Below, piece after piece: positions 40,276 through 55,300 of a DNA stretch of 64,000 nt. How positions within the stretch are numbered: position 1 is the first letter of the stretch; each line of letters begins with the position of its first letter. The stretch comes from Lumbricus terrestris. Its lineage: Eukaryota > Annelida > Clitellata > Crassiclitellata > Lumbricidae. A program made the position numbers and the translations under genes. The stretch is taken from assembly GCA_949752735.1 (NCBI GenBank), contig OX457036.1:19850246-19914245 (forward strand), written 5' to 3'. The notes beneath the pieces are model-generated. The model was given only the letters and a program-made list of their open reading frames with translations, ran no database searches and was not told the DNA's origin.

Positions 40276-42062
40276 TAATCATAACTTAAAGTGCTATATA
40301 ATATTTTATATGGCTTGTAGCCTACCTCTGTTTGTATGTGCACTTGTTATAGCACCCCTTCAATCTCTCTACTCAGAGGCGCTCCCGACTGCAGAGCGGA
40401 CACTGCATCAGAGTTTCACGCCGAAGCGCTGAGCAATTGCGAGTGAAGGGCAAACGAGTGAAGGACTTGCCCAAGGTCCCTACACGGCGACTTGAAGTGG
40501 ATTCGAACCTCGAACCATCCGGCTTCAAGGCAACGACGCCACCACTACACCACCACGCCCCACATGTACATAAGGCATTCTGGATTCAAACAAAAGTAGC
40601 TACACTGGAGCACATCTGCCAAATGGATATCACGCACTGATCCGATTCAATCGCATCTGAACCAATCAACTTAAATGTACTCATCCGCTACCAAATGGGT
40701 CAATGAATATGTACTGGCAATTTACATAATCTGGTCCAATTTTAGCATTAAGATAGATTAGGGAAAGGAGTCCATGGGTACAGGGTCAGCTAAGACAGGA
40801 CTACATCAGTGTACGTTAGCCTTAAGATGGACTCTACAAGCAACACTGGAGAAGCTGCTTGTGTATAGTTGTCTGTCACCAGGCTGTACAAGAAAAGACC
40901 TCAAGCTTCGAGATACATGATGCATTGACCCCGATTTCACGACTCTAGGATCTGATCCAGGGCTTAAAGTGTGCCTGGATGGTCATGGACGGCGTCCAGG
41001 CACTTATTTTAGAATCTGTACACTGCCACTTATTTTAGAATCTGTTCTGCCACTTATTTGGTCCCCACAACAGGGAAGGTAAGGAGCGTCCAGGCACTTT
41101 TTTTCTACACTTTAAGCACTGATCTGATCATTAGTAGTTCAAGGAACAAAGAGCAAGAAAGGAGCAGCTAACATACTTTGTGGATATGTTCTGGTTGAGG
41201 GAGCAACCAAGTCACAGTGCAGACCACAGCGAAGAAATCTACGGTCAGGAATGGACGGTAGATACACAATTTGTAAAAGGTATGTCTTAAGAAGATAAGA
41301 ACAAAATGACATACTGTACAGACAAAACAAGTGATTAGCAAAGCAGATCTAGTTTTCATAGAAAACTATTTTACAACAACAGTTGCCTTTGGGACGCTGC
41401 ATGTTCAAAGACACAGCAAATTCCGCTGATTAATTACTGACGAATGGAAAATGTTGGCATATACTACGGCAAAGTTGACTGAAGACAGAATCCTGATCAG
41501 TTCACAGAGATCGATTAACAGAGACCTAGTCAGTGTAATTACAGGCCTACTATGAATGCAGCACCATAATCTTCTACTTCTAGCTGAGAGTCTAAACAAA
41601 TAAATGGAAATAATATTATTTGTAATATTTTCACTCGACACAAACAGGCAGCTGCAGGTGTCTTGGTACTTTTACACTTTTCATCACAGAAGACATTAGA
41701 GAACATTAAATTGCAATTCTGCATCACTCAACATTAACCATCGAAGAATTCTATTCAACGTACGTCAAAGCAAAATAGTAACCAACTTTCGCATGTGAAA
41801 ACGACATCAGCATGTATACTGCAACCTACCTTGACTGTACCAGTGACTATAGCAGGATTCCATCACAGAACAGGTCATGGACAGAGAGAGATGGTCAGAG
41901 ATAGAGGAGAGGAGAGACAGTAGTGTTAATCCGCCTTCCTAATAATATATCCAAACATTTACAACAGATATCTATGCTACTACATCGTAGATGCAACACC
42001 GTCTGCCGTCTACGCGAGAATAGTATCCAACTTGATGCCACAATAGATCAGCAGTAAGCCTA

Positions 42063-42138
<76 letters not shown>

Positions 42139-43263
42139 AGCAGCAGCAGCAGCAGCTAGCACGGACGCAAGCAGCACGTACGACGACGACAAGCAAGTGT
42201 TATTGAGTCACGTAGGCAGACGAATGACATCTCGTCAAGAACCACTGGATCAGCAGCATACACTACACGCGGTGCTTCTTGGGTAGACTTAAAAACGGAC
42301 AGCACCCGGCAGCGAAGAAGCAGCACCGAATGTCCACAAGACTCGCAAGACTCTCACTACGGCAGACCCATGGACGTAGTAGCTCCTGTGGTGCTGACAG
42401 TTGAAGGACGTAATTTATATTACACTCAAGACATTCATTCGTCTTTGGTTGGATGTGCCTGGGTTGGGAGCGACTCTGAATAGACATCTTTACGAAGCGT
42501 AATATAAATTCCTCAGATAGATATATATATTGTATATAGATAGATATATACAATTATGTATGTATGTATGTATGCATGCATGCATACATACATACATGCA
42601 TGCATGCATGCATTACATTACTGTAGGCATGGCCACATATATATGTAATACTATACTATTTTTGGATTTATAAAGCGCCTCTCACAGCGCAACCTAATCA
42701 GAGGCGCTCCCAGTGTGAAGATCTCCTTGGAAAAAGAAAAGTTTTAAGGAGACGTGCAGAAACAGCACCCATATTATATTATATTTATACACATATATAA
42801 TGCATAATTTTCATATATATATATATATATATATGAAAATTATGCATTATATATGTGTATAAATATAATATAATATAGGTATAAATATAATATATATATA
42901 TAGCACTTCTTAATAAAGAGTGAGAGACTCATCAAGGCACTCTTGACCTAATGAGACAAAACCTGCAGGATCAAACAGAATGATTTCGAGTGCTTATAGC
43001 GTAGAGGTATAAAAGAAACTAGAATCTCATGTCGTAAGATGCATGCAACCTACTCCAGAAAACTGGACTGACCACAGACAAGCTTCTGTTCTGTACAGTG
43101 GATGTTCAGAAACAACCAAGTCACATTGCAGACTAGAGTGAAGAAATCTGTGGCCAAGAATGGACGGTATAGATACACAATTCAAAAGCATGTATGTCTT
43201 AGATTAAGACCAAAATTACATGAGGGAGGGAGAGAGGGAGGTAGGGAGAGACGGATGGAGGGT

Positions 43264-43301
<38 letters not shown>

Positions 43302-46300
43302 GTTTCAAAGTCAAAGTGCAACAACTGAAATGTTCATCCATCATCTTTTACTGGCAGGAGTATAACATCCGCATTTATCCTTCTGAGTACATCTTTAGCA
43401 GGACGTAATGGTTACTCAAGAAACCTTTTCCTCTAACACTAGCATCAACAACCAGACAGATTGGCGCCTGTTTATAGCTGCCACTACTTTATTTCTTAAC
43501 TTTATTATTACTATACTTTATTAATATTTCTGTGTTTTATTTTACATTTTTGACATGTAACCGGGTGCGGTGTGTCACCAGGAATTGTCAGATTTTAAAT
43601 TAAACAAATATACAATACAATTTACAAAGAACAGTTGCAATTTTAGCCTTTTAGGTATATGACTGGAAAAGTTTAACAGATTACCTGTTCAAATAATGAT
43701 ATGAATTTGGAAAAGACTGATTTCGAATACTGTGGCTGGCTATGGTTCAATGCTTTATAAACTGCGATCAACAATTTAAAACATATCTTTTGTTGAGCAG
43801 GAAGCCAATGCACATAGACCACAAGTTCATTCATAGTTAGACATGTTAACTTTATGGTTCATTCAAGACAACAAGTTATGAACTCTTTGAACTTCAGCAT
43901 GTTTGACGCTGTGATACCAACAATGCAGTGAATCAATCCAATACAATGAATTTAGACTTATACCAGAAATCCTGAATGCTGACGAGTAAGCTAGTGACTT
44001 ACCGATGGAGCGATATGATGATATAACGCCTTCTAAGTGCCTCGCTGAAGAGCGCCCAGTGCTAGGCCTAAGTGGTGTCATAAGTTCATTAGGAACATTG
44101 TAAAGTTTATCTGTACGCAACTAACGCTCAGACAACTAGGAACCAACCACTTGCGCGACCACACGAATGCATATTATAGCATGGAGCTCAGCCAACGTTA
44201 GATACTTAAGTGTAATGGATTTGCTTAACTATAGTTCCTACACAGTTCCATGTGATGAGTGGCTTGAATCTCCAGTCCTGATAATTATTACAATGCAAGC
44301 ACTGAATCATCTAGCCATTACTGTGATACAAAGACAATAAACTTCTACTGTGCCAGTGTCTAATGGTATGCCAAAACCAGGCCACAATCAGGTTAATATT
44401 CAGAAGACAGAGAGGCAGCGCATGAGTGACAAGGAATTTGAAAGAGGTAAGTTTTTAAGCTGAGAGCAAAATGTAGTAGTATCGAGGGCTTAAAGCAGTG
44501 GTTCCCAACCTTTTTTGACCTGAGGGCCACTTTTTCTAAGTTGGAGGACACGAGGGCCACTTTTTCTTAGTTGAAGGACATTAGGGGGCCACAAGGTTAA
44601 AATTGTATTAACTAGACGTTTATAAAATTGTTATAGGCCTAATTCAGTGGTTCCCAACCTTTTTTGACCTGAGGGCCACTTTTTCTAAGTTGGAGGACAC
44701 GAGGGCCACTTTTTCTTAGTTGAAGGACATTAGCGGGCCACAAGGTTAAAATTGTATTAACTAGACGTTTATAAAATTGTTATAGGCCTAATTGATTCAA
44801 AATATAATGTTTGATGTTATTTATCGACCTTTAAAATAAACTAATTTGTAATACAAAAAATAATAATGTGTTCTATCCTGTCCAAATGTTAATTTTTCAT
44901 ATATCTCTGATAATTCTTTGAGAGATGAGGGCCATTTTCTGAGGCCTACGGGTCATTTTCTGAGGCCTGGCGGGCCATTTTCTGAGGCCTGGCGGGCCAC
45001 TTTTGGCCCGCGGGCCACGGGTTGGGAACCACTGGCTTAAAGTGTGGCGATTTTTCTACACTTTAAGCACTGGTAGTATCCTCGTTTACTGACAATTCAA
45101 CATTGTCTCTGTAACACCACAACCTGATACTGACTGGTTACATGGGGGAAAAAATAAACCTGTTTGTTAAATGCAATCGGATTTTATATAGCGGCCGTCT
45201 ATGGCCTCAACCCTGTTCATTTTTCAATGAATTTGATCGGGTGAGATCCTACACCACCGCTCTCCCGTTTGAATGGATGCCACGCCATTTAGTTCCCCGT
45301 ACACGAACCGTGCTAGCCCGAGATTTTGAATCTCTGAAACAGGCACCTTCAGGAAGCGAACCACGGCCCGCACGCTCTCTTTCAGAGTCGCGTACAGATG
45401 CACAACCAGCACTCTTACCGATGTAGCTAACTGTCACCGCAATTGATGATGTAAGCGACCGAATACAGCAGACAGACATTGAGAAAGTCCTAGTTCCAAA
45501 GAGCGCGTTCGCCAAGAACTGTTTCTTGTTTAGGCATAACCAGAAAAAGATAAATCATATGATGTTGTTGAGCGATGACTAGTCTGAGTAATAAGAATTG
45601 ATTTTAAGGACTGTGGCTGGCAAAAGTTCAAAGCTTTATAAACTATGAGCTACCATTTGAAAACAATTCTATAGCTGCCAATGTAGAGATAATTATGGGC
45701 ACAGGGTTACATGCTCACATTTGGATGTCTTAGTTATAGCCAAAGAGTTCAGAACTCTCACCAGCTTCGCCCAAGGACGGATGCAGAAATTTTCGAAGGG
45801 GGGTCCAAATTTTTCGGTCTTGGGACAGGGATAAATTTTCGTTTTGGTCGCCGAAAAATCTGATGACCTTTTTTAGTCATTTGTCTCGAATTCCCAGGAA
45901 AAAGATACCATTTTATCCGCCAAAATAGTTGATGGTCTTTTTTATGAGGATGCTATTTGGGGATCCTACTTAGCAGGATATTTGTGCCTTTAGTTGTGAC
46001 CCATCCAATTGTACATACGCCAACCTACTTATTAAGTATTAATACATTGTGTCAATTTGTATTAACTGGTGTGAGATGCACTAAAGAGTCATGTCATGTT
46101 ATGTCATACTATGTTTGACTTAGAGACTACATTCTATACAGGTTTAAACTGGGTGGGAACACATGGGAAAGGCATTGCCACTGCTCTCGAAATTCTTGGC
46201 TCGCGTTCCCACTGCTCATCATGATGGAACTATAAAACAAATGCATTTCAATAAAATTCTTCATCAGCGTTCCCACTGCTCACATTCAGCGTTCCCACTG

Positions 46301-49300
46301 CTCACCCAAACCACTTTAATCACTGATTCTATATAAATGTCTGAAATGAATGAATGACTTGCTGAAAGCAGTAAAGAGTAAGTCAGAGTAGTCTAGGGTG
46401 CTGAAAATCAATGCATTTGCCAGTTATATCTTAACACCTACGGACATGTAACGTCTAATTCAATGTATATCACGAACGGACATGAATGAAAATTTACAAA
46501 TACTATATACATGGCCAAGGAGAGAAATGGTAGAATTGAAACAACACGTAAGCTAGGAACAGCAGCTGCCAGCTTCACAATTAAGTCACCAAGTTTCAAT
46601 TACCTGAGCTGAACAAATTTATAAAGTTGTTGTAGAGTGCCACTAGTAGAAATTCGGTCTTTAATGGGTTAAGGATGCCTCTTGAACATAGGCGCAACCA
46701 CCCTATGGGACTCACGGGACGCGTCCCTTCAACTTTTGAGTCGTCCCCTGACTTTATTATTATGGTCCCCCAACTTTCAGGACGTGATTCATTTGGTCCC
46801 CCCAACTTTTAGGACGTGGTTGCACCTATGCTCTTGAAGTTTATTGGCCACCATCCAAGACTGTATCTCATCCACGGCAGCACACAACAGCTGTACATGT
46901 TATGAGTCACATGACAGACTGTCAAATTAAATGTAGACTTGAGCATAGAAATGATATCCCAGCGAATGCTCATCCAGCAAACATAAGTAGCAAGATACTT
47001 TACTGTTAATTTACATTACTGACAGGTAACCGCAGACAAGGCAGAACAGAAAAGATGCTCAGGTATACACAAGTTCATAACCAAGTCTAAATCTAGACTA
47101 TTAAGAATGTGGGCTGGCAATAAAAAGTCTGCAATACCTTCACTTTCAGGATCTTTTGCTCCCATGTCCTTAGTTGGTAATGTTGAATTCTGTTGGGCAA
47201 CCACCCGAGTCATCGTCTTAGCTTGGTGCCGGGCACCACGAAGCCTATCCAAACGAATACCTGGAACATATTACATCCTCACCATGACTGTTTCGATTAA
47301 ATGGCCATAAGCATTATCGGTCTGATCATATTATAACAATCGGTATAATTTGGTTCAGAAACAATCACAGTTACGGTAATTGGCACCGATGTTGAAAATC
47401 GCTATAAATAATCTAATAATTTTTCTTGAAGTATTGCATATTATTCCAAGTGTTTTGTTTATATTCATCCATTGTTTATATTCCCATATTATTCATGCAT
47501 TAAAACATGCTATTAACAACCCCAAATAGTAATAATTATACCAATAAAAGCAATAATTAATATATTAATAAACATAATAATTTTAGTGACAATAATATTA
47601 ACAACAATGGTATTGCATTTTCGTTTGTTGGCAAAGAAATTCACTGTCAAAATGTAGAAAAATAACAAACAGATCGAGATATTGCACTGTTATAGAAAAA
47701 GAAGCTATATTGTGCAATATAGTTTCTGTCATGGCTTTATGGATTTGGATAAGAGTCTTTGCAGTAAAAATTTTGGTATCAAGTCTAAACAGTAAGTGTA
47801 ATTCACCCACATAATAATTTATGAGTTCACTGGTTTTATGAGAAAATAAATTTGTCTTACAATTAAAAAACAAATAAATAATAACGATTTACTGTATTTT
47901 CTTCCTGCCTGATCTTCGTAATCGTAAACTAAAAATTCGAAGTCATTATTACATCAGAGAACACCCATCACACAAAGATGTAGAAAGTGGCGAGAATACC
48001 TTCGGTCAGCATTCCTTCTTTAAGGCACTTCTGAAATCGACAAGACTGGCAGGCTTTGCGACGTTTCTTTGTCATTACGCATGCTCCACTTGCGGGACAT
48101 CGGTACTTAATGTTCCCTAGAAAAATCAAAATAAAAAATAAATCAAAATTATGGCTGATTACCGTATATGATCAATTAACTTGCAGGGCATTGGTACTTA
48201 ATGTTCCCTACAAAAATCAAAGTCAAAAAGGAATCAAAATTACGGCTGATTACCGTATATGACCAATTAACTTGCAGGGCATTGGTACTAGCTGTTACCT
48301 AAAAATAAATTCAATTATCGGTAGAAGGAAATTAGCAAAAACAGACAATTAACTCGGACTAAACCTCAGTACATTCTAGTAATGTGTTGTTTTATATGTA
48401 ACATTTGAAAGCGACAGAGACATGACTTAGGTCAAGAAATTGGGAGGTCCCAATTTTCTATATTTCCTACTTTGACAATCCACATAATAACCATTGTTTT
48501 ACTACTAGTACGTGAAGTAATTGGCTCAAATTGGCTCATACAATCACAGTGGGCACAGTTTATTCACAGCTTAAAACATTGAGGGTTACAGTGCCCCAGT
48601 CCAACAGCGTACATGTATGTACAGCAATTTCGCATTCCCGAAAATTCACTAATGCAGACACTGATGATCCAGAACGTCACCACTGCATGATCATAGGCTA
48701 TCAATGTCTGTATTGGTGAATTTAGCAAAACACAGCTCAAGTCAAATCCGTGTCCAACAATGTCGAATGCAGCATCATTAGTAGACGATAGCGATCAATG
48801 TCAGAGTTTGCAATTATGATTTTTTCACCGGAAAAATAATCACCCTAACTATCCCAACATCACCAATCGACACTACAGTATTACCGGTACGTGGTTCATT
48901 CAGAAAATCATTTTTCGCAACCTATTGCTTTTATAATAACCCAATTTTGCAGAAGCAGATTTGTAAAATTCATATGCCACCATTCTGAGCAATATGCCTT
49001 GTCCAAGCAGTCTAGTATAATTAATTGTATGTGTGTCCACCCATGGTGCCTAGCTATATTCGGAAACACATATCTGCAGCTACACTCGAGCATGGAGACT
49101 ACCCTGGCAATTAACAGCTTAAAAAGTAACCAGAGGAAGTGACTCAGACCAGCGAGACCACTTTCCGTTAATATTCATGCCTTCCTGTGGCCTCAATTAA
49201 CACACAATTGATAAACACAAGGAAACTCATTGAATCAGCAAACGCAAAAAGAAAGGTCATTGGCCAAGAATTCAGACATGCTGTATTATAGACTACTGAG

Positions 49301-52300
49301 TCATACAAAGTCCCATGTACCGGTACATACACGCAAACATACGAGCAATTATATTTTGAAATGCATACATTCTATTACATTCGAACTATGGACTTTCTCT
49401 CTCATAATACAACATAATCAGAGGCGCTCCCAGTGTGAAACGCCAATCAATATAGAACGTCTTAATAGAATGGGTAGAAACAATGTGTTCCTAGATATGG
49501 TCTCAGCATGAGTTACAGAACATCCATCCAGGGCCGGCCTTAGCCCAAGTGGCGCCCTAGGCAAGGCATACATTTGGCGCCCCAGGCATAAGGCCTGCAT
49601 TTGGCGCCCTTAGTTTCCCACTCAATTGTTCAACCCACGTTAGAATCTAAAGATGAATTAGGCAGAGCCGGTATACGCTTACAAGGCCGTAGCCAGGATT
49701 TTATTTCGGGGATGTTTTCTTGACCGTGAATTTTGAGGTGCGTACACGCAGCGGGCGACTTTTTTGGGTGAAATTTTCTGACGACTTTTGTTAGTCGTCG
49801 AATTTTCTGACGTCCAAAAAACACTATCTTCCGCAATTTTCTGCTTAAAATTACATTACACACTGTCATGGGCTAGCAAATGCATCATTATTTCATTTCT
49901 ACATTATTTCATTTGGGGGGGTTCAAACACCCAAAACATCCCCCTAGCTACGGCCTGGTAGGCCTACGCTCAACTGAGTAATTCATTATAATTGCTTTAT
50001 TAGTACACTGAAGGCTGGATATAATATTCAATTTTGTGGTGAATGGTAGGCATATAAGTTAAAAAATATTAAAATACACTCTGGTGGATATGGCGCCCTC
50101 TTTGATGGAAATGGCGCCCTCTAGAACTTGGCGCCCCATGCAACTGCCTGCTTTTCCAATGCCTTATATAGGTTGGCCCTGCCTCAGCTACTGCCCTTTC
50201 TTCATCGTCGTCCCTACTAGACTATTTTTATTTCGATCTGAATAATGGGCAGGTTGTAATGTTGTAATCTCATCTACATACTAAGCAAGGCCCACTCCCA
50301 TTTCATACATTTCATTTCTTGCAACATCTTCACTATCGAAGTTGAGCGTCGCGTATTTTTAAACTGTCTCCTAAAGCAAAGAGTACGGAATGTCGTTAAA
50401 AATCGAATTTTATTTGTCTTTTATTTGTTGATTTAAAATTTATGCAGTCCTTGAAATTGAATTAGGCCAACCTGAACAGGTGCAAAGAATCCATAATTAT
50501 TTTAAATTCTTTCCATTAGCGAAAGTTCTGAGTTTAAAAGAATATAGTGCAAAAAAATAAATCCGCCGGTGCCGCGGCACCCCCCAAAGACTGCGGCGCC
50601 CTAGGCAACTGCCTACTTTGCCTATAGGTAAGGCCGGCCCTGCATCCATCCATCCAGCCATACATCCATCCATCTAGCCATCCATCCATCCATCCATCCA
50701 GTCAGCCATCCAGTCAGCCATCCAGTCAGCCAGCCATGCATGCATGCATGCATACAAACATATACATACATGCATACATAAATACACAAACAAATCCATC
50801 CATCATTGCATACAGACATACACACATACAGAAGCAGGTGTTTTTCAACCAAACAGACTTTGGGTTTTACATATCACCAAAGTCAAACAACTGGCCCATA
50901 ATAAACTTCTAAGTCTCAGCTCCTTTACTGCTACAGGAAACTTTGGATGCTGGAATTTTTTTTGCAAACTTCCGGAACAAAACGCTGCAAAAATACCGTA
51001 CACGAAAGTCAACAGAAAGTAATACTGAGACAGATTGTTAATGTATCTAGAAATTCGTTATAATCGTTACTAAGACGTAACTGAAGTCCACTCAAAGGCG
51101 AACATTTCCCAGTAGTGTAAAACGCTAAGAATTTCAATTCATTAGTTCCAGTACATCCAGGGCCTAGGACAGGATTTGGAGGCCTAGGGCCACAACTAAT
51201 TTTCAAGGCCTTCTCACTCAAGAATCTACGTCCAAATTCTGGATTGCTATGAGATCCTGCTCCAATGTCAACATGTCTCTTAATATTTGAAGGATTTAAA
51301 AAGAAAATTATTTGAATATCTGATTCATTGACAATTATTGTTAAATGCTGTCCAATAATTTCACATTTTCTTGGTTCAAAACTCCATTCTCTGTCAGTCA
51401 CAGTTGTTACAGTTGTCGAAGTCTCTTGGAGGGTACTATTTGGGATTAATTTATTTCTCGAAAATCTTCAGTCTGGCTGAGCCTATTGTTATTATCAGGA
51501 TGTGAAACGAAATTTAGAATTTTTTGCTTGCTGAAGTAGCTTCCTTTTGTCGAGCAAATTTCTTTCGTTTCTCATGTCCACTTTCGAATGATCTTCATCT
51601 TTATGTAAGAGATTAGATTAAAATAATATTTTTCTATAATATAATAGACTAATAGTTAGGACCCGAGAGGAATATTTGCCATTTTTTCAATAAAATTGAC
51701 AATGTGGTCAATTTAGTCAAATTGACCGATATTGTTAATGAATTAATGTAAATGAGATATCAATTTCAAAAGCTAAAAAACAAACCCCCTAATCGTGCAC
51801 TCGTTCCTCTCGAATGCGTCCACCATCCCAGGGCCCTTTCATTTTCTACACTACCCCAAACTCCAAATCCTGGCTACACCACCGCTCTAAGTGACTAAGG
51901 AAGTAAGAATATATATTGTACTGTTTAAGAATCACATCCGATGATAAGAACAATAATTATATTCATGAATATTAAAACATTTTTAGGTTTCAGTGTTTGA
52001 CTTACGACTTAGGGCCTACGAGTGACGAGTTACGATAGAGTTTATACTGTTGAGTGTTGACAACTTTTCAATTTTACAACTCATAACAGATTTACGAAAA
52101 AATTACACTTTGCAATTATTTAACGTCAACGATTTCGTCACGAAATAATTAGAATTTGCCCAATGAATGCTACATTTCAGTGAATAACTCATTAATTCCG
52201 TAATTCCCCATTTCAATAAATTATTTATTGAAATGGGGAATTAAGGAGTTATTTATTATAAAGAAGTTCGTAATTCCGAAATTCCGAGGCCCTTTGTCAA

Positions 52301-55300
52301 GTGAGGCCTGGGGCCAAATGGCCCCAGTGGCCCCCCCTGTCCCAGGCCCTGAGTACATCGATATCAATATTATCACTATCATTATCCTATCATCATCACT
52401 GTTGTTGTTGTTATTATTATTATTATTATTTATTAAATTAGCCCAAGTAAACATGATCCATCACCTATAAAATTAGATTTATTACCATTAACAATTTTTT
52501 ACCCAATGTAGTGCAACCATGCAAAACAAAAATATTGTGTGAGGAGCTATTAATGAGCATGTCTGGAAAATCAAGTTTCTTCCTTTGCAACACCACAGAC
52601 CAGACCGTGCTTCAAGATGACTGTATAGCATCGGATATTAAATTGACTTCATGTGACCATCCAGGTATGGTCGAAATTATGACACCAAAACCACCAGAAT
52701 TAATTAGGCCCAGTGTTTTGAAGGCAATGGGCAGAACTACTAAATTATTAGTAATATTATCATCACAATTATGATCATTTATCCCCTAAAAAAAGCTCAA
52801 TCCCTCTTTTACGCAATCCTGGTCCGGATATACCCTTCCTGAGCTGGCCTTCCCCTCTCGACATCAGTTTTGACTCGTATCTGAATCCCTCTGTTTTTCA
52901 CTGGGTTCAAGTTGTGGGGATAGAAACCCCTGATCATGACCGTGTGCATGCTGTAATTCAATGCCGAGCGCTGAAGGACTTGCTCAAATTCATACACAGT
53001 ATTACCTTCACAGAGGGGCTTTTGGTGCACGCTCCAACCAACTGGCTATCATGTCCCACAAACATACATACATACTATACATATGCTCTCCCCTCCTTAT
53101 CCTCCGTCAGTCTTCTTCCTTGTCACTTGATTTTTAATAGAGTGTAAACAGAATTAGTCTTCTTGCTGATTTCAGAAGGGAGTACCCAGGGCTTAAAGTG
53201 TGACTGGACGGTCATGGACGGCGTCCATGCATTTATTTTAAAATCTGAACGCCGTCCAGCCACTTATTGGCCAGCAATGACTAGAAAGGTAAGAGGCGTC
53301 CAGGCACTTCTTTTGGAAAGATAAGAGGCGTCCAGTCACTTATTTTTCCACACTTTAAGCGCTGGGAGTACCAGTGTAAACAGAAATGATACGTAATCCT
53401 TTCGGCATGGTGTTACTGGATCCCTCACTTTTGGACCATGCAGTCCTATGGCTTCACTGCTTAAGGCCAATCATACTTACCATCAGACATCTATCAATTC
53501 CATTTAACTACAGGCTTGGAAGAGAAACAATATGAAATGGAGGCAACATTGGTATGAAGTGTTGCTGACTCATTACTTTTGCTTCAGCATAATTATAGTA
53601 TAGGGGGCCAACCCTCTTCCTTGCAGTCTCACATTCCCACAGCGTACGGTCGATGTACTCATACAGTTGATTGCAGGTGGAGCCTATATCTCAAAACAAA
53701 TCTAGATGTCACCAGAATGCGACATATCAAGCATTTTTGCCTGGATTAAGTAGAAAATCAAATATAGCTTTTCATCCAACAGTTACTCTATAGGCCATAG
53801 GATCCCATCCGTGCCTCAGATTCACATTTTCCGTGCCTCAGATTCACATTTTCCGTGCCTCAGATTCACATTTTCCGTGCCTCAGATTCACATTTCGGTA
53901 TGACCTCGTGCACGTTACAAATCCATTAATAATAATATTTAAAAAATTTATTTTTTAATAATAATAGCTTGCACACCGGTTCATCCTTATCTGCATCATC
54001 AGTAGTAGCAGCAACTTCTGAAACCGGCCACTTGGCGGCTGATGGTAATGGGTGCATAAAATGAATGATCTACATGCTAATAGGTTTCATTGAGATCCGA
54101 TGCCAGCCACACACACTGAATCGGAATATTATTCTCGAGTGGCTGCTCTATGCATTTGTCCGTTTAACTATCACAATCTTCGTCTTCCTCTTGCCTCTCC
54201 TGCATTCTGCACAGACCAGTGAAGCAAGCGAACAGCTACGAAAAACAAACTCTGTGCTCAGGTTCTGGGAAAAACAATGCATCAAACTTAAGGAATAAGT
54301 AGACAAGGCGGCAGCAATCTCAAAAACCGGCTACACCCGCAGTAGGCTTTACATACACACACAACTCTAACTTTCCCATCAAGCTAAAATTGTAAGAAAC
54401 AACCCAGACCTCTCTATCTGATTAACAGGACGTGCATATAAGAAAGAACTTGTTCCAGTGATCGAAATTACTGACAGATAACATAGAATAAAAAGTTCAA
54501 GCTATTAATAATTATTCATATGAATCACATAGATTCCCAGGTTTACCGGCATAAAATTAAAAATCTCCTGACTCTTGACTCTGTTCTATAGGTTGCGGCT
54601 AAGCTGCAACATTCCTGTGATTCATTCAAATTTCCACATCACATCTATTAACATTTCAAAGCCATTGTCAGTAATATACATCTCTGAGTCAGATAACTAC
54701 AAACTGAAATAGACTTCAATACAACTGGCAGGGGCCAAGTCAGAAAAAAATGTCAAGGTCTTCCCCCCATATTGGGGTTTTTCCAGTGAACATGGCTGCT
54801 AAAGACAGAGAATTGGTTTTGTGGAATGATGTTCCAACATCAAACTTAAAACGCTAAAACTCATTGGTCAAAAGCACAGCATTAGCAAACTTTCCTAACC
54901 AAAAACATGACCTGTTCATTACCATTGTTATTAAATTGTTATTGGCCCCATGGTATGGAATGGGCCACCACTGTCTATACACCTTATGCCCAGTGTTTGC
55001 CCAGATGTGTTTTATGGCAACATTCAAACCATCCTTTTCATCCAAGGTTGAGTTGGTAGCACTCCTGAGTAGCAACCTTGAAAAGGCGCTATATAAATCT
55101 CCATAATGAATGCATTAAATTACTCAAATGAAAATCAATCGAGTCAAATATATGGAGTAGAAAGACAAGTACGGTAACACACACCTTGAACAGTTCGTTT
55201 GAAGAAGGCCTTGCATGCTTCACAGGACGCCACTCCATAGTGCACACCGGAAGCTTTGTCCGCACACACAAGACACAGTCGCTCCCCTCCTGTCACCGAT

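Larger units (their letters stand above)
24393..47137 (-). other. ERR: ERR intron of 22.7 kb
   Basis: It separates the hinge exon from the first ligand-binding exon. Donor GTATTG follows 47138; acceptor GTGCTATAG precedes 24392. It contains the assembly gap, the duplicated blocks, the Helitron and several MITEs. Outside those I see no other exon. Confidence 0.85.
48117..55184 (-). other. ERR: ERR intron of 7.1 kb between the two zinc-finger exons
   Basis: Donor GTGTGT, acceptor TTTCTAG. It carries two 1.1-1.2-kb hAT-like elements, one GCTTAAAGTGTG MITE, a 22-bp tandem repeat and the duplicated acceptor. Confidence 0.88.

Noticed and set aside
42010..42196. Arg-Glu repeat proteins on the - strand
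   Set aside because: They are translations of a (CT)n microsatellite.
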